Shown here: in pieces, positions 44,600 through 58,256 of the stretch
Layout: the number at the start of each line of letters is the position of its first letter
Numbering within the stretch: the first letter of the stretch is position 1
NCBI GenBank assembly: GCA_019914945.1
Contig: CM034105.1
Coordinates: 6,572,001-6,636,000, forward strand
DNA: 64,000 nucleotides
Direction of reading: 5' to 3'
DNA from: Typha latifolia
Taxonomy: Eukaryota; Streptophyta; Magnoliopsida; Poales; Typhaceae
Translations under genes and position numbers: made by a program
The notes under the pieces: model-generated
Databases searched by the model: none
What the model was told of the DNA's origin: nothing
Seen by the model: only the letters and a program-made list of their open reading frames with translations

Positions 44600-45940
44600 T
44601 TTTTTTAGATCTCAAGCCGAACAAAGCTTCGGGGCTGGACAGACAAACAACTAAGTTCTTCCAGTTATTCTTGCGGAACTTCAAGGATGGGCTTTTGTTG
44701 GTTTGTCGAAATCTCTTTCACACTAAACTTCTAGAACAAGGTGTGAACAACACCACCTTAGTGTTAGTCCCTATACGTGATGCCCTAAGAACAATAAAGG
44801 AATTTGGCCAATCAGCCTTTGCAACACCTCCTATAAAATCATCGCAAAGCTCTTGGCCTTGACGATGAAGCCACTAATCACCAGCATCATCATTGAAGAG
44901 CAGAGTATCTTTGTTCCAGGGTGGAACATAACCGACAACCAGATCATAATGAAGAAAATAATCCATTGTCTCAACTCTTCTAAGAGTGTTAAGGCCTCCT
45001 TCTTGCTAAAGGTTGATCTGTCGAAGGCCTTCGATAGGATGGAGTGGTCATTCATATTGGACTATCTCAAACCCTAGGGGTTCCCTAAGGACTTTACGCG
45101 ATTGATTCAAGAATGCATTACTATTACTTTGCTGACTATGGAAGTAAATGGATGGCCAACTTCTCTCCGGCTAGAGGCTTAAGGCAAGGTTGTCCTCTTT
45201 TATCCTATATTTCCATAATAGGGGATAAAATTCTCTCTCTGTTGTTTAAGAATGTAGTTCTGGGCGAGCAATTGCAAGGCATCAAACTTGTGACCCAAGC
45301 ACAATCCTTTAGTATTCATTTTTTCACCGATGACCTGATCATCTTCGGGAAGGTTTCTAGAAAAAATTAAAACTGCATAGCTACCGTCCTAAAGGCTTAC
45401 TACAAGCTCTTATATCGAAATTAACATCAACAAATTGACCATTCTATTTGGTAAATCCATCGCCCTAGCCAACTGTCAAGTGGTCCTCGGCGTGCTTCAA
45501 GCTAAGATGCTAGCTAAAAAAAATTGTTACCTAGGAAACCCTTTGATTCCGTCTAAATCGAAGGCATAGAAATTTCTTTTCCTTATAGACAAGATCCAAA
45601 AGAAACTCTTTGTGGAAAAGAAAACTGCTCTCGCAAGTTGGCCACCTAATTCTGATCAAAGCCATTCTGAGCTCTCTGCATGAGGACATCTCTCCTTTCT
45701 CATCAAGTGATAAACAAAATTGTGTCCTCCATCAGAGACTTCTGGTGGGGAGCAGAAGATGGCAACCATAAGATGCAACTTAGTAGTTGGAAGCACCTAT
45801 ACAACCCACTACTTCAAGGCGATCTCGATCTTAGACACCCAAAATATGTGAATGTAGCTCTCATTCTCAAACTCACAACAATCCAAACTCTCGTGATACG
45901 ATTCAGACTTCACCGACGTCATCTCGAGCATGGATTCACT
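44600..45940 (+). pseudogene. LINE reverse transcriptase fragment, frameshifted
   Basis: Plant LINE pol text spreads over several frames: LKPNKASGLDRQTTKFFQLF (about 44610), QGVNNTTLVLVPIRD, KIIAKLLALTMKPLIT, LLKVDLSKAFDRMEWSFI with the first catalytic Asp, RGLRQGCPLLSYISIIGDKI, and HFFTDDLIIFGK with the paired Asp (usually FADD). Later SIRDFWWGAEDGNHKMQL (45735) and GDLDLRHPKYVNVALILKL give the zf-RVT end. No endonuclease or poly-A tail was found. At least three frameshifts. The copy is 5' truncated, the common fate of LINE insertions. Confidence 0.85.
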
Positions 45941-45947
45941 TTAGGAG

Positions 45948-46810
45948 TGTTTTTATTTCATGTTTTAGTGTTTAATTTTCATTAAAATAAGTTTTCTGTA
46001 AGTTGCGTTCGAACGCGGGTGGAGTGAGTTCGAACGCGGTTTGTGAACAGGGTTGTGAACGTGGGTGAAGATAGTGTTCGAACGCCTGCATCGCGTTCGC
46101 AAATATCGACAGGCGCGTTCGCTCCTGCGTTCGAACGCCTGCATCGCGTTCGCAAATCCAGAAGAGCTAATTTGGTGCGTTCGAACGCGGTTGGGCGAGT
46201 TCGAACGCGGTCGGCGAAAATTGTGTTTTAGGGTTAATTTGAGTCGTTGGTTAGCCTATAAAAGGGTGTGTATGGCAATCAGATTGAGGATTGATTATTG
46301 AGATTGAGTTTTGCCTTGCCTCCTTCGTCTTCTTCGCTCCCGTTCTCTCAATCCCCGGCGACGCCGCTTCTAATCTCCCTCGACCGGCTAATCACCCTAG
46401 TCCCTTAGGGGTGGCCCTCTTCTCCCTCTTCGTCCAATCTATCCCACACTTGCCCTAATCCTTCCATCAACCACAACCCTTCCACCATCACTTTTCACCG
46501 GTGCCACCACATTAACGCCGGTCCACCTTCAACCACCATTACCTATGATCACGTGCCTCCATCCACGAATCCAAAATAGACCATCTGACCTTTGTCCACA
46601 AATTAGACGATATCTCGAGATCCCCACATTCGATTCGCCTGCAACTAGATTTGTTGGAAAGGTCTTTTCTAGGGCTACAACATATCAAAGTTTTACGTCG
46701 ATCCGACGGCGGCATATTTCGGGATCTTATTTCAAAGTTCCGTGCCAGATCTAGTCCAGATCAAGAATTGGAAGAGATCGACCCTTCACCAAAAAGGCGA
46801 GATCGTATCA
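45948..46810 (+). repeat. 5' LTR of a copia element inserted in the LINE
   Basis: TGTTTTTATTTC at the start and GATCGTATCA at the end, 863 bp, directly followed by a tRNA-iMet primer site. It contains at least six GTTCGAAC or GTTCG..GAACGC sites at 46003-46215, a TATA box CCTATAAAAGGG near 46254, and a C-rich leader. The 3' part of the element is missing; LINE text resumes near 46890. Confidence 0.65.
46254..46265 (+). promoter_or_regulatory. TATA box of the copia LTR
   Basis: CTATAAAAGGG, a strong plant TATA match. It lies about 40 bases after the GTTCGAAC cluster and about 550 bases before the LTR end, dividing U3 from R-U5. Confidence 0.6.
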
Positions 46811-46813
46811 AGC

Positions 46814-46825
46814 TGGTATCAGAGC
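46814..46825 (+). other. Primer binding site, initiator tRNA-Met
   Basis: TGGTATCAGAGC exact, three bases after the CA that ends the LTR. It supports the LTR call and shows where the lost internal region began. Confidence 0.9.
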
Positions 46826-46889
46826 TCCATAGCTAGAGGCCTGATCGTATCATCTCGCTAGGCTAAGGCACTAAAAGTAAAATATTATC

Positions 46890-47060
46890 TTTCTTCCTCC
46901 TTCTGGCAAGCCAAGGCCAAGGCAAATAGCACCTCGATCTTGAGAGCCATTTGTAAATTAAAAGAAATACTCATTAGAAATTATCGAATGATAGTAAGCA
47001 ATGAAGCAGCCATCTCACGAATTGGATTTGATCCAATAACTCTCTCAAAGATTGTTGGGT
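46890..47060 (+). pseudogene. LINE remnant resumed after the copia LTR
   Basis: FWQAKAKANSTSILRAICKL reads open from about 46907 and resembles the end of plant LINE pol. It ends near 47060, where LINE-like text stops. The link to the 44600-45940 fragment is inferred from order and strand. Confidence 0.4.
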
Positions 47061-47384
47061 CTTACAAAATTGAATGCACGATTCTTTAGGCATCTTATAA
47101 CATGGCAATTAAGCTGGCTAATACAAGCTCTGTTTGGTAATTATTTTAGTGAGCGGACCAAAATAGTATATAATTATTTGAGAAGGCTTATTTTCAGCAA
47201 AAACTCTAAAATTTTACTTGTTTTCTTCATCATAATATTTTCCATGAGAAACTTAGTGGGTATACCAGAAATTCACTTTAGAGTACAAGTGGTCTTTGTC
47301 TTTACAAATATTAGGCAGTTGGTATTAAGGTTTAGGACATATGATCTGGTTGATATTTCAACATCTTTCGGAAGTGATTCCTTT

Positions 47385-49894
<2,510 letters not shown>

Positions 49895-49902
49895 CCTATT
49901 AA

Positions 49903-50482
49903 TAGGGGTGAAAACGGGTCGGATTAACTCCGACCCGACCTACTATCCGATCCGATTCGGATAAAATTTTTTTATCCGATTCAGATACGGATTTGGATAC
50001 GGATAGAATTTTTGAAAAAAATTCGGATATGGATTCGGATACGGGTCAGATATATTTTTCGGATTCGGATACGGATATCGGATATCTGCATATTTTTTTA
50101 AATGATTTATAGTTTTTAGTTTGCTTATTTAAATAGTAAATATTAATATTATTACTAATAATATATTATATATTATTTATAGAGATTAATTTCTCTAATT
50201 TTATAAATTTGACATACAAAAAATTTATTTATCATAAAACTCTTAATAATTTTGTGTTAATTATATATAAATAAAATATTATAATTATTTTCAATTCTAT
50301 CAATATCCATTTAAGATCCGATCCTCTATCCAAAAATTATCTATATCCGTTTAATTAGGATATGATTTTAAATTTTGCTATCCGTCCAATATCCGTATCC
50401 GAATCCGTATCCGGACTAAAAATATGGATCCAGATATAGGTTGAGCACTATCCGATCCGTATTCGATCTGTTTTCACCCCTA
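49903..50482. mobile_element. hAT-type MITE, 580 bp
   Basis: Terminal inverted repeats start TAGGGGTGAAAACGGGTCGG on the left and TAGGGGTGAAAACAGATCGA on the complement of the right. The 8-bp flanks are CCTATTAA (49895-49902) and CCTATTTA (50483-50490), one mismatch. Subterminal CGGATACGGAT-type motifs are repeated many times in both halves in opposite sense. No transposase ORF. Termini and 8-bp duplication are the hallmarks of non-autonomous hAT elements. Confidence 0.85.
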
Positions 50483-50599
50483 CCTATTTATCAATATTTG
50501 TACACAATATATAAGAGAAAATTCTAATATTTTCATAAATAATATAAGTAAAAATAAGTTCACAACACCAAACAAGACCCAAAATACATATCCATATAG

Positions 50600-52640
50600 A
50601 ATAGAAACAAGTGCCCGGGGTTTCAAACTATCTAGCTTAATTTACAAAAATAAATTAATTATTAAAAATAATTCACACTAACTCCTCTACGAACTCGTGA
50701 TTATATACTAATATGAAAATATTTCCACCAAAAAGTGATGAACATAAAACTCAACAAATATACACATCTATAATCTAAAAGTGATACAACATATTATATA
50801 TATGCCGAGCATAATCATATTGTTGCATCCATGTAACATGTTCATATCTACAGCTCAAATATATTAATAATAGAATATATGATATGCATCACTTGAGCCA
50901 TTAAATTCTCTATCTCAGGCTCATGCAAGGCCACAACAATAAACAATATCAGATAACACACATCGAGGAGAGAAGACAACTAGTAGTAATTTTGCCCAAC
51001 CCTTGCCTAGGGGACAACATAGTTGATTGTCCCCCTTGTAGTCTAAAGACCTCAGTCGTAAGCCCATCACAGGGTCAACATCATACATTGATGCTACCCA
51101 CTCGAGCCCTTAGCTTTACTGTTCAAGGATGCTTAACCCATGCGTGGCAGGTACCGCTACGTCTACAACCCTTACCTCCCAATCATAATTTAAGATCATC
51201 CAGTATCTAGCCTACGTACTCGACAATGTTAAGTCTGCTTAAATTGGTGTGCGCAGCGTCTGCTGGTCCCTCTTGACCTCATGACCTCAACTTGGCTTAT
51301 AAGATATAGGTAATATATACACTCTGCCCCCTGACCCTAGGCTAATAGGGTAAATGGGCACTATCAAGTCAGAATTTAACTATATGGTGATACGTGCAAA
51401 TGACGTAGTGATCATCATCATCAATCTTATAACATGCACATCAAAGTTATCATGCACTATGAATGCGCCAATAAGTCATGCAAATTTATAAACAATAACA
51501 TAGTTATGCTGACAAGTAAATAAATATGTGGATCTGCATGACATAAATATGATAAAACTATAAGTAGGACATCACTTCAGAATTACACTACTCCTAGACT
51601 ATGGAGGAATCACTTGGCTGACATTTCCTAGATAACCAGCTCCAACTACGCCATGAAACTATCATCCCATGATACTAAATCTACCTCAATAATAAAAGTA
51701 ATAAAAAAACATAAGCACCATTTACACGCCAATAATTAAATAATCTGACTAACACCATTACAAGTTTGGGTAAGTTCACCTAAGAATATTTACATTTGTT
51801 AATAGGTATAGTTGGTATAGTAGTAATAACTGTCCAATAGGCTATTAAAAGTATTTAAACAATTAACTACCAATTCATCATTCTTTTAATTATTATCAAT
51901 TTAAAATAAATAAATTGAACAACATTTAATTATTTTTGTCAAATATGAAAGCAGGCTTAATATATTTACCCAACATTGATTAGAACTAATTCTCTATTAT
52001 GAACAATTAGTAGAGATACTCCTAGACCCTAGTCTCTTTTGTTAACCTAAATTTATAGTAATTATTATAACTAACAAAACTACTCTCTACATATAACTAA
52101 AAGTAAGGCTCAAGTTTGATAATAATAATTAAATAAAAAGGATAAATCAAATTCCATAATTAAAGAATAATTAAATCACTTGGGCTAGCCCAAGGCCCAA
52201 AACAATAGGTTGGGCAACAACCAACCCAAAAATTACAAAGTAAAACAAAGGTTAGGCCAAAAATCCAAACCAACTAAACCTATATTGCTACTTGAGTTGG
52301 GTCGTAGCCCAGCCCACCACTAACCTAGGTTGCATCATAGCCCAACCAACAAACCAACATGGATTGGACCACAGCCCAACCTACCACCGACCTAGGTTAG
52401 GCCATAGCCCATTCCATAGACTAAGATGGTTGGGTTGTAGCCCAACCCACCACTTGGGTTGGATGCACCTTACATGGTGGATCTGTTGTTGAGAGAGAGG
52501 AAGAAGAAGGTGAGGCAGCTGCTAGCATACACTACCACCAGAAGCCAAGGCGGATACCCATAGTATGGATGACACACAAAGTATGAACTCGATTAGAGAT
52601 GGAGTAGGGAACCTATCTTGACAAGAGAGAACTCAACGAT
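50600..52640 (-). mobile_element. Ty3/gypsy-type LTR, family B copy 3, partial
   Basis: On the - strand it follows the same order as 39028-42019: a GA/CT-rich leader (52490-52515), a GGGC hairpin array (52190-52475), an AT-rich middle, and the block matching ATATACACTCTGCCCCCTGA..GGGCACT (51315-51362). The left border near 50600-50612 and the right border near 52640 are approximate. No target duplication was found. It abuts the decayed gypsy region, so one may have inserted next to or into the other. Confidence 0.6.
52190..52475 (-). repeat. Array of GGTTGGGC/GCCCAACC hairpin repeats
   Basis: Five to six degenerate units carry GTTGGGTCGTAGCCCAGCCC-like inverted phrases spaced about 45-55 bp, in family-B LTR copy 3. 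They are the counterpart of the TGGACTGGGC array in copy 2 although the unit sequence differs. Confidence 0.75.
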
Positions 52641-54697
52641 GATTATTAGGTTATACAAATTTTTTTATGATTATTAGGTTATATTAATAATGTTATAGAA
52701 GGATTTTGATGATGCTATATGATTAAATTATTCAATATATGTGGTGCACTTTATATAGAGGATGTGATAGAATATTAAGTTGAGACTCTTGAAGAAATAT
52801 GAGGTTTAAGTGATTTAATTAGGAATGAGATATATTGATTTTTAATCATAGATGTTAAATTAAGATATTATGTGCTTTGACAGGTTAGTTGTTTCGATGA
52901 TATCAATTGGAGAGATAACTTGATAGAGTTATTCATACAGCCTATAGACTTAATCATTTGTTATGACTGATAGATGGTTTGGAAGTTGAACTAATGGCTT
53001 CATAGGACAGATCATATTTAGTGTATCGATAAATATTTATTATACTGTTAGAAGATAAATAGATAATGATGTATATGAAAGTGATTATTTTAGCATTTGT
53101 TTAACTGTTGGCTTTCAGGTTCGATTATTACTAGAGGTTATTGAGTGAGCATTTTAGAATAATGAGATTGATCTTAATAATTGTAAAGATTTACAGGCTT
53201 ACATTTGAGTCTTAAAATAAAGATACTTGAGTGGGAGATAATGATTGCATGATTGGTTCCATTATAGTTGTGGAAATTTAATCTTTTAATGAATTGCAAA
53301 GTTAAGGTTGCGAGAAGGTTGTTATCTATATTTTTGGATGTCTTCTGATCTATATAAATTAGTTAGTGTCAGTTAGTTTATTAGCATATCATAATAGCAT
53401 TATCACTTGGGGAGATTAATCTTTGTAGCTTTAGTTCATGTATAATGATTCTGTGGATTTGTTTAAGATGTGTTTATGTATTCTTAAAGATCAAGTATGA
53501 TGGATTAGTAAATATTTGTGTGGCAATGGATTAATATTATGAACTGAATATTATATCTATCGAGATATTGAAGAGATTATTGGATTACTTAATAGAACTC
53601 CGTGGATAGTCTTTGGATCTGAATATCGATATCATTAAGTGATATTTTAGTGGATATAGTAGTAGTGATAGTAATTAAATAGATAATGATCAAACTGGAA
53701 TTATATGAATCGAGGAATGAATAGTTTGGATATAGAAGTGATTGATAGAAAGATCATTATAAAGTTTATCATGTATGTTTCTTGAAATAGTTTGAATTTT
53801 AACTTTTCAGATATTGCACATTACGAAGGAAGATAATGTGGAGAATCAAAAGGGGTGTATAAATTTGTTTGAGGTTGCATTAGGATTTACATTGATAGGT
53901 TGGAGTTGATGTACTGAATGTTATTCTGAAAAATATATTATGAATACATGTTGATATTGTAGTCTTATATGGATAGGTGTGATCTCTTATATTGATTTAT
54001 CTAGTAATTTGTATAATGGTTTAAGCATATGAGCAGTACACTTTAAATAAGAGTCTTTGTGCTATTGCCTAAATTTTATGAGGATATTAGGTGATGCTGA
54101 GTATGTTTAGATTAGTGACATTATTTATTAGAAAGAGAAGTATAAGTTAAGTCTTTCGGATATTCTTGAAATAACTTATATTTATCGTTCTACTTGGTAT
54201 TAGTGATAGTATTGAGGGATAATCCATTGAGTATGTTTGAGATCAGAGTATATATTCAGTAGATTGGAGATAATTTACTAAATAGGTTGTATCGTATTAT
54301 CATAGGTGATTATGGCATTACGTTGTTATATGGTTGCAATTAGTAGAATAAGTGATAGTTTTGGACAGGTTGAGGTATTTTGGAGTAGAATATGACACTT
54401 GTTGTATTATTGAATCAGTGTACGTTCTTTCTTGCAAATCAGTAGTATTATCGATGTCTATGGATATAGTATGCCTAGATTTAAGAAAAAAATGTTATTG
54501 GGAGATTCTTGGGGTTGTGTAATGTTAGAAGTTAGTGAGTAAGTTAGTGAACGAAGTATGAGTTAAAAATCTGAAAAACTGAGATTGCACGATTGTCGAT
54601 TTGATTAGAAGGTAGTGGAACTAGATATGTAGATTTTTTTACAATACCAGCGTGATATAAATTTCGGGGTCGAAATTTCTATAAGGGGGAAGGAAAA
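52641..54697 (+). pseudogene. Decayed 3' internal region of a Ty3/gypsy element
   Basis: No frame is open for more than a few dozen codons. Identification rests on the end: AATTTCGGGGTCGAAATTTC then ATAAGGGGGAAGGAAAA is the typical last phrase and polypurine tract of Tekay/Del-type chromoviruses just before the LTR. The + strand is poor in C and rich in T and G, which fits heavy C to T loss on one strand. Domain borders cannot be given. Confidence 0.55.
54681..54697 (+). other. Polypurine tract of the gypsy element
   Basis: ATAAGGGGGAAGGAAAA immediately before the LTR start TATAACAACC, in which TGTAAC has become TATAAC. Confidence 0.8.
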
Positions 54698-57422
54698 TAT
54701 AACAACCTGCCCAAAAAAAAAATTTAAATTAAATTAATTTTTGGGCACGACGTGGATGGCCACACTGTGATCGGCCTCGTGCCCATACAAGCTGCTCATG
54801 CAGCTTGCGTGGTGGGGCACCACGCGCCCACTACCGCAGCAAACTGGCTACAGCCAGCTAGCCGCGGCGAGCTCCGGTGCCGCCGCTACCCCTCCTTCAC
54901 CGCCTTCCCTCTCTCTCTTTAAATCTCTCTCTTTCTCTCTCTCTCTCTCACTCGGTCACTCTCTCACTCTACTCTCTCTCGCACTCCTTCCTCTCCTCGT
55001 TGCTGACATCGACCCGCCGCCATCTCCCCAAAGCCGCCGCCGTCGGTGAGATTCCTCATTTCCCCTCTCTTTCCTTTCTCTCTATCTCTCTCTCTCTTTC
55101 TTGCCGAGCTCGGGCTCATCGGAACCGAGCTGCCGGCGAGAGGCTGGCCGCTGGCTGGCCAGCAGCGGCTGGTGCCCTCCCCCCCAGCCCGGGTCCGCAA
55201 CCCCCTCCCTCACCTTCTCTCTTTCTTCTCTTCCTCTTCTCCTCTTCTTCTTCTTCTTCTTCTTCTTCTTCTTCTTTCTTTCTTTCTTTCTTTCTTTCTT
55301 TATTTTTCTCCTTCTTCCTCGGCTTCTTCTCCTTCTTTCTGCACAGTGCTGGGCTCGGCCCAGCACTCACTGATGGCAGAATTAATTAATTAATTAATTA
55401 TTTTATTTATGTTATTTATTTAGGTTTATGTATTTATTTATTATTTTATAAAGTAATCTCTAATTAATCAAGATATAATTATAGTTAGGTTTTCATCTAT
55501 ATTTATATTTATATTTTTATATGTAATTAAAAATATAGCTAGTTATAAAGATAAGTAGAAATTTAAAACCTTCTAAATCATCATATATTACATGAACGGA
55601 TTTTAATTAGATGAACGGCTAACTTCATGCTACTTAAATATTTTCAGACCCCGAACCTCTTATGTGAGACCCCGTGGACCCTTACATTGAGTTGATGTCT
55701 GACTGACGGACGTGAGAGTTGTGTGGTTCGTGTCTTCTGATCAAGTGTGAGTAGTCTTATCCCCTAGATGTCTTTCTCAAATTAGGTTATATTATATATT
55801 ATGTACATACATGTTTTGGCCTCCAGTATGATTATATGACTTTATCTAGAGATGATTACAGTCGAGCATATTTTATCATGTATTTGATTATGCTGATCTG
55901 GGATATGAGTACATTGGTGATATATATAGAGATGATTGGAGATGATTCTATTATTATGATTGTATACCGAGTTGATCTGTAGCATGAGTATGCATGTGTT
56001 GACGATACAGTTGGAGACTACATTGCACCATTTTCTCTTGATTCCTATTCCACCTAAATTCCTGTTATGCATTGACGTATTATCGTATTGGATATATGCA
56101 TATGATCTGTCATTTAGAAGGAAAACATAAAATGTGATTGATAGGATAGTTGATAGAAAGCATGAGGATACTTGAGTGGGCGCGAGGGTTAGGGCATGCC
56201 TGGAGATGATTGATCGCACAACATAGTCACGATCCTGTTGGCCTTTTGTTTGAGGTCGTTAGTCTGTGTGCGCAGTAGACATTCGAACACATGCTGTTCG
56301 CCAGCGCATATGTGGCGAGTTATCCTCATGAGGTTTCGATCAACTATGTGGGTACCCGGTCTGGATGGATGTTGATACCCTAGCGGGTGGCAGGGTATGG
56401 TTATATTTGAGATACTCTTGCGGGTGGCGAAGTATGCTCTAAGCCTTCAGATATGATGTTGAGACTGGGTACCGAGTGTGGACTTTGCACAGTGGTCTAG
56501 TATGATAATATTATATCGAGATGTCGGTGATGATCGTGATGTTGATAAATGCATATGATTTCATTATCATCTATTATACTTAATTATCGAATGGTCAATA
56601 TGCATCATAGGTGATTGCATTTGATATCATAGCATGATCATGATCGGCATGCATCATATGTGTTATATTTGAGAGAGAGTTATGATGATGGTATGACATG
56701 GAGATTTATTTATACATTGTCGAGGATTATATATTTTATCAGTTATGACATATTATCTACTTTTCATTTATATATTATTGAGGATACATCCATAGACTCA
56801 TTCATGACATGATGCTCTTGCTGATTCATATTACCCAGTTCATGATTTACTCTCTATTTGGCATCACTGATTTGGGGTAAGGTTTATTCACTGAGCCTTT
56901 TGCTCATGACTCTCTTTATTTTTTTTTCTAACCCTCTCAGATATGTAGTACGTGATAGCGAGTTGAGATATCTTGAGAAGATATTTTGGAGTGATGATGA
57001 GGTGAGCTATAAAAGCGAGATGGTATAGATGATAGTTTATATAGATATTGAGTTGTACTAGTATTTGATATTTGTACTATTTTGTATTAGACAATGAATC
57101 GTCTAATACAGGTCGAATCATAGTGTACTCTTGTATTAGTCATTTTAGTTGTATCTTGATGGTTTGTTATGGCCTGTGTGGGTCCTGCCAGATTATGTAA
57201 TGGTTTAATGTATATTATTGTGGACTAGGATATTCATATGTTAACAGGTTTATTTGGTTAATAGTATGATTTATCTGGTGATGGATTATGTGATCATGGA
57301 TAGGTTAGCAAATTTTATTTGATGATGTCATGATTATATATGCATAGGAGAGTATCTGCGCGTGACGGGCCCCGCCCGCTGTACCGTGTGGGCGCATGCC
57401 ATTGCCGGGCAGGGGCGTTATA
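54698..57422 (+). mobile_element. 3' LTR of the gypsy element, family A copy 2
   Basis: 2,725 bp, TATAACAACCTG to GGGGCGTTATA. Both ends carry the same G to A or C to T type change from TGTAAC and GTTACA. It matches the solo LTR at 14420-17043 in reverse. A CT-rich leader with TTC and TTTC runs covers 54910-55330; Ser/Leu- and Lys/Glu-rich frames there are simple-sequence artefacts. Two TACCC..GGGTA repeats lie at 56375-56440. The 5' LTR partner is not in the window. Confidence 0.8.
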
Positions 57423-58063
57423 GGAGCATTTCGACGATCCTAGCCACAACACAGAAAACTCCTACACAATGCACACATATCACTCGAGGTGGCTGCGGCT
57501 GGCCAAGGCGGCCAATGATGATCAGGTTCTCAACCATGGCCAGCAGCCAGGGAGATGGGTCATTTGGCGAACCCGGCCATGGGGCATGGAAGGACGCCAC
57601 CAAGGGCTTCGTCTTGAAGATGAGAGAGTACCCAGCTAGATAGGGAGAGGAGATGTTGACGGGAATGGCTGAAAAAAATGCCAAGAAGCCAGTGATAGCA
57701 GGCTGCGGGGTGTGGCCTCCATTGAGAGCCTAGAGTATCCATGAAGGGAACCTAGTGGGAGAGGATAACGACGTGAAGCTCCCTAGACCGATCGCTTAAG
57801 AGACTAAAGGAAGAAGAGAAAGAGGTAACAAAAGTTGGAAGAAGACTGACTGACAAACATTTTCGCAGCGACGGCAATCTCCGGTGCGGCGAGAAGAAAA
57901 AGCAGAGAATGGGGGCTATGAGGGGTGAGGGAAGATGGAAAGAGAAAAGAAAATAAGAAAGTGGAAGAAGAAGTAGGGTAGATGCGCTGAATTTCTTTTT
58001 TGTGGAACGTTACAAAAAATAAAGGACATTTTGCAAGAAAGAAAGTATTATTTGTATGAAAAT
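57423..58063. other. Unassigned sequence with an open frame of unknown status
   Basis: A - strand frame from 57684 to 57418 (88 codons, MAFFSAIPVNISSPYLAGYS onward) is G+C-richer than its surroundings and runs just into the LTR end. A second - strand frame overlaps it (57742-57560). No family was recognised. It could be a captured or decayed host gene piece. The right end contains AAAGGACATTTTGCAAG (58021-58037), which recurs at 62305. Confidence 0.3.
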
Positions 58064-58073
58064 TGTAATAACC

Positions 58074-58074
58074 C

Positions 58075-58111
<37 letters not shown>

Positions 58112-58171
58112 TAATAACCTAGAAAAATAAATGAATAAATAAATGATAATAAATAATAATAATAATAATAA
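58074..58171 (+). repeat. AAT microsatellites and duplicated LTR start
   Basis: (AAT)n at 58074-58110 lies between two copies of TGTAATAACC (58064 and 58110). A second AAT run lies at 58151-58172. Confidence 0.85.
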
Positions 58172-58228
58172 TGTATAATAAGTTGTATAAAGAAAAAAAA
58201 AGACAAAAAGAAAAAAAAAGTTTTGGTG

Positions 58229-58256
58229 TTGCATGGCACGAGCTCGTGCCATGCAA
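58229..58256. repeat. 28-bp perfect palindrome
   Basis: The left half is TTGCATGGCACGAG and the right half its exact complement, with centre GAGCTC. A 26-bp version lies at 59971-59996 in the second LTR copy. Copies 1 and 2 of family A have only a shorter imperfect stem around GCTCATGCAGCTT at the same place. Confidence 0.95.

Noticed and set aside
44831..45055. 74-codon - strand frame
   Set aside because: Antisense to LINE reverse transcriptase text.
54798..55393. Ser/Leu-rich and Lys/Glu-rich frames, with similar ones at 16506-16959, 58048-58674, 59863-60374 and 63092-63497
   Set aside because: They are translations of CT, GA, TTC or AAT simple sequence in LTR leaders and microsatellites.
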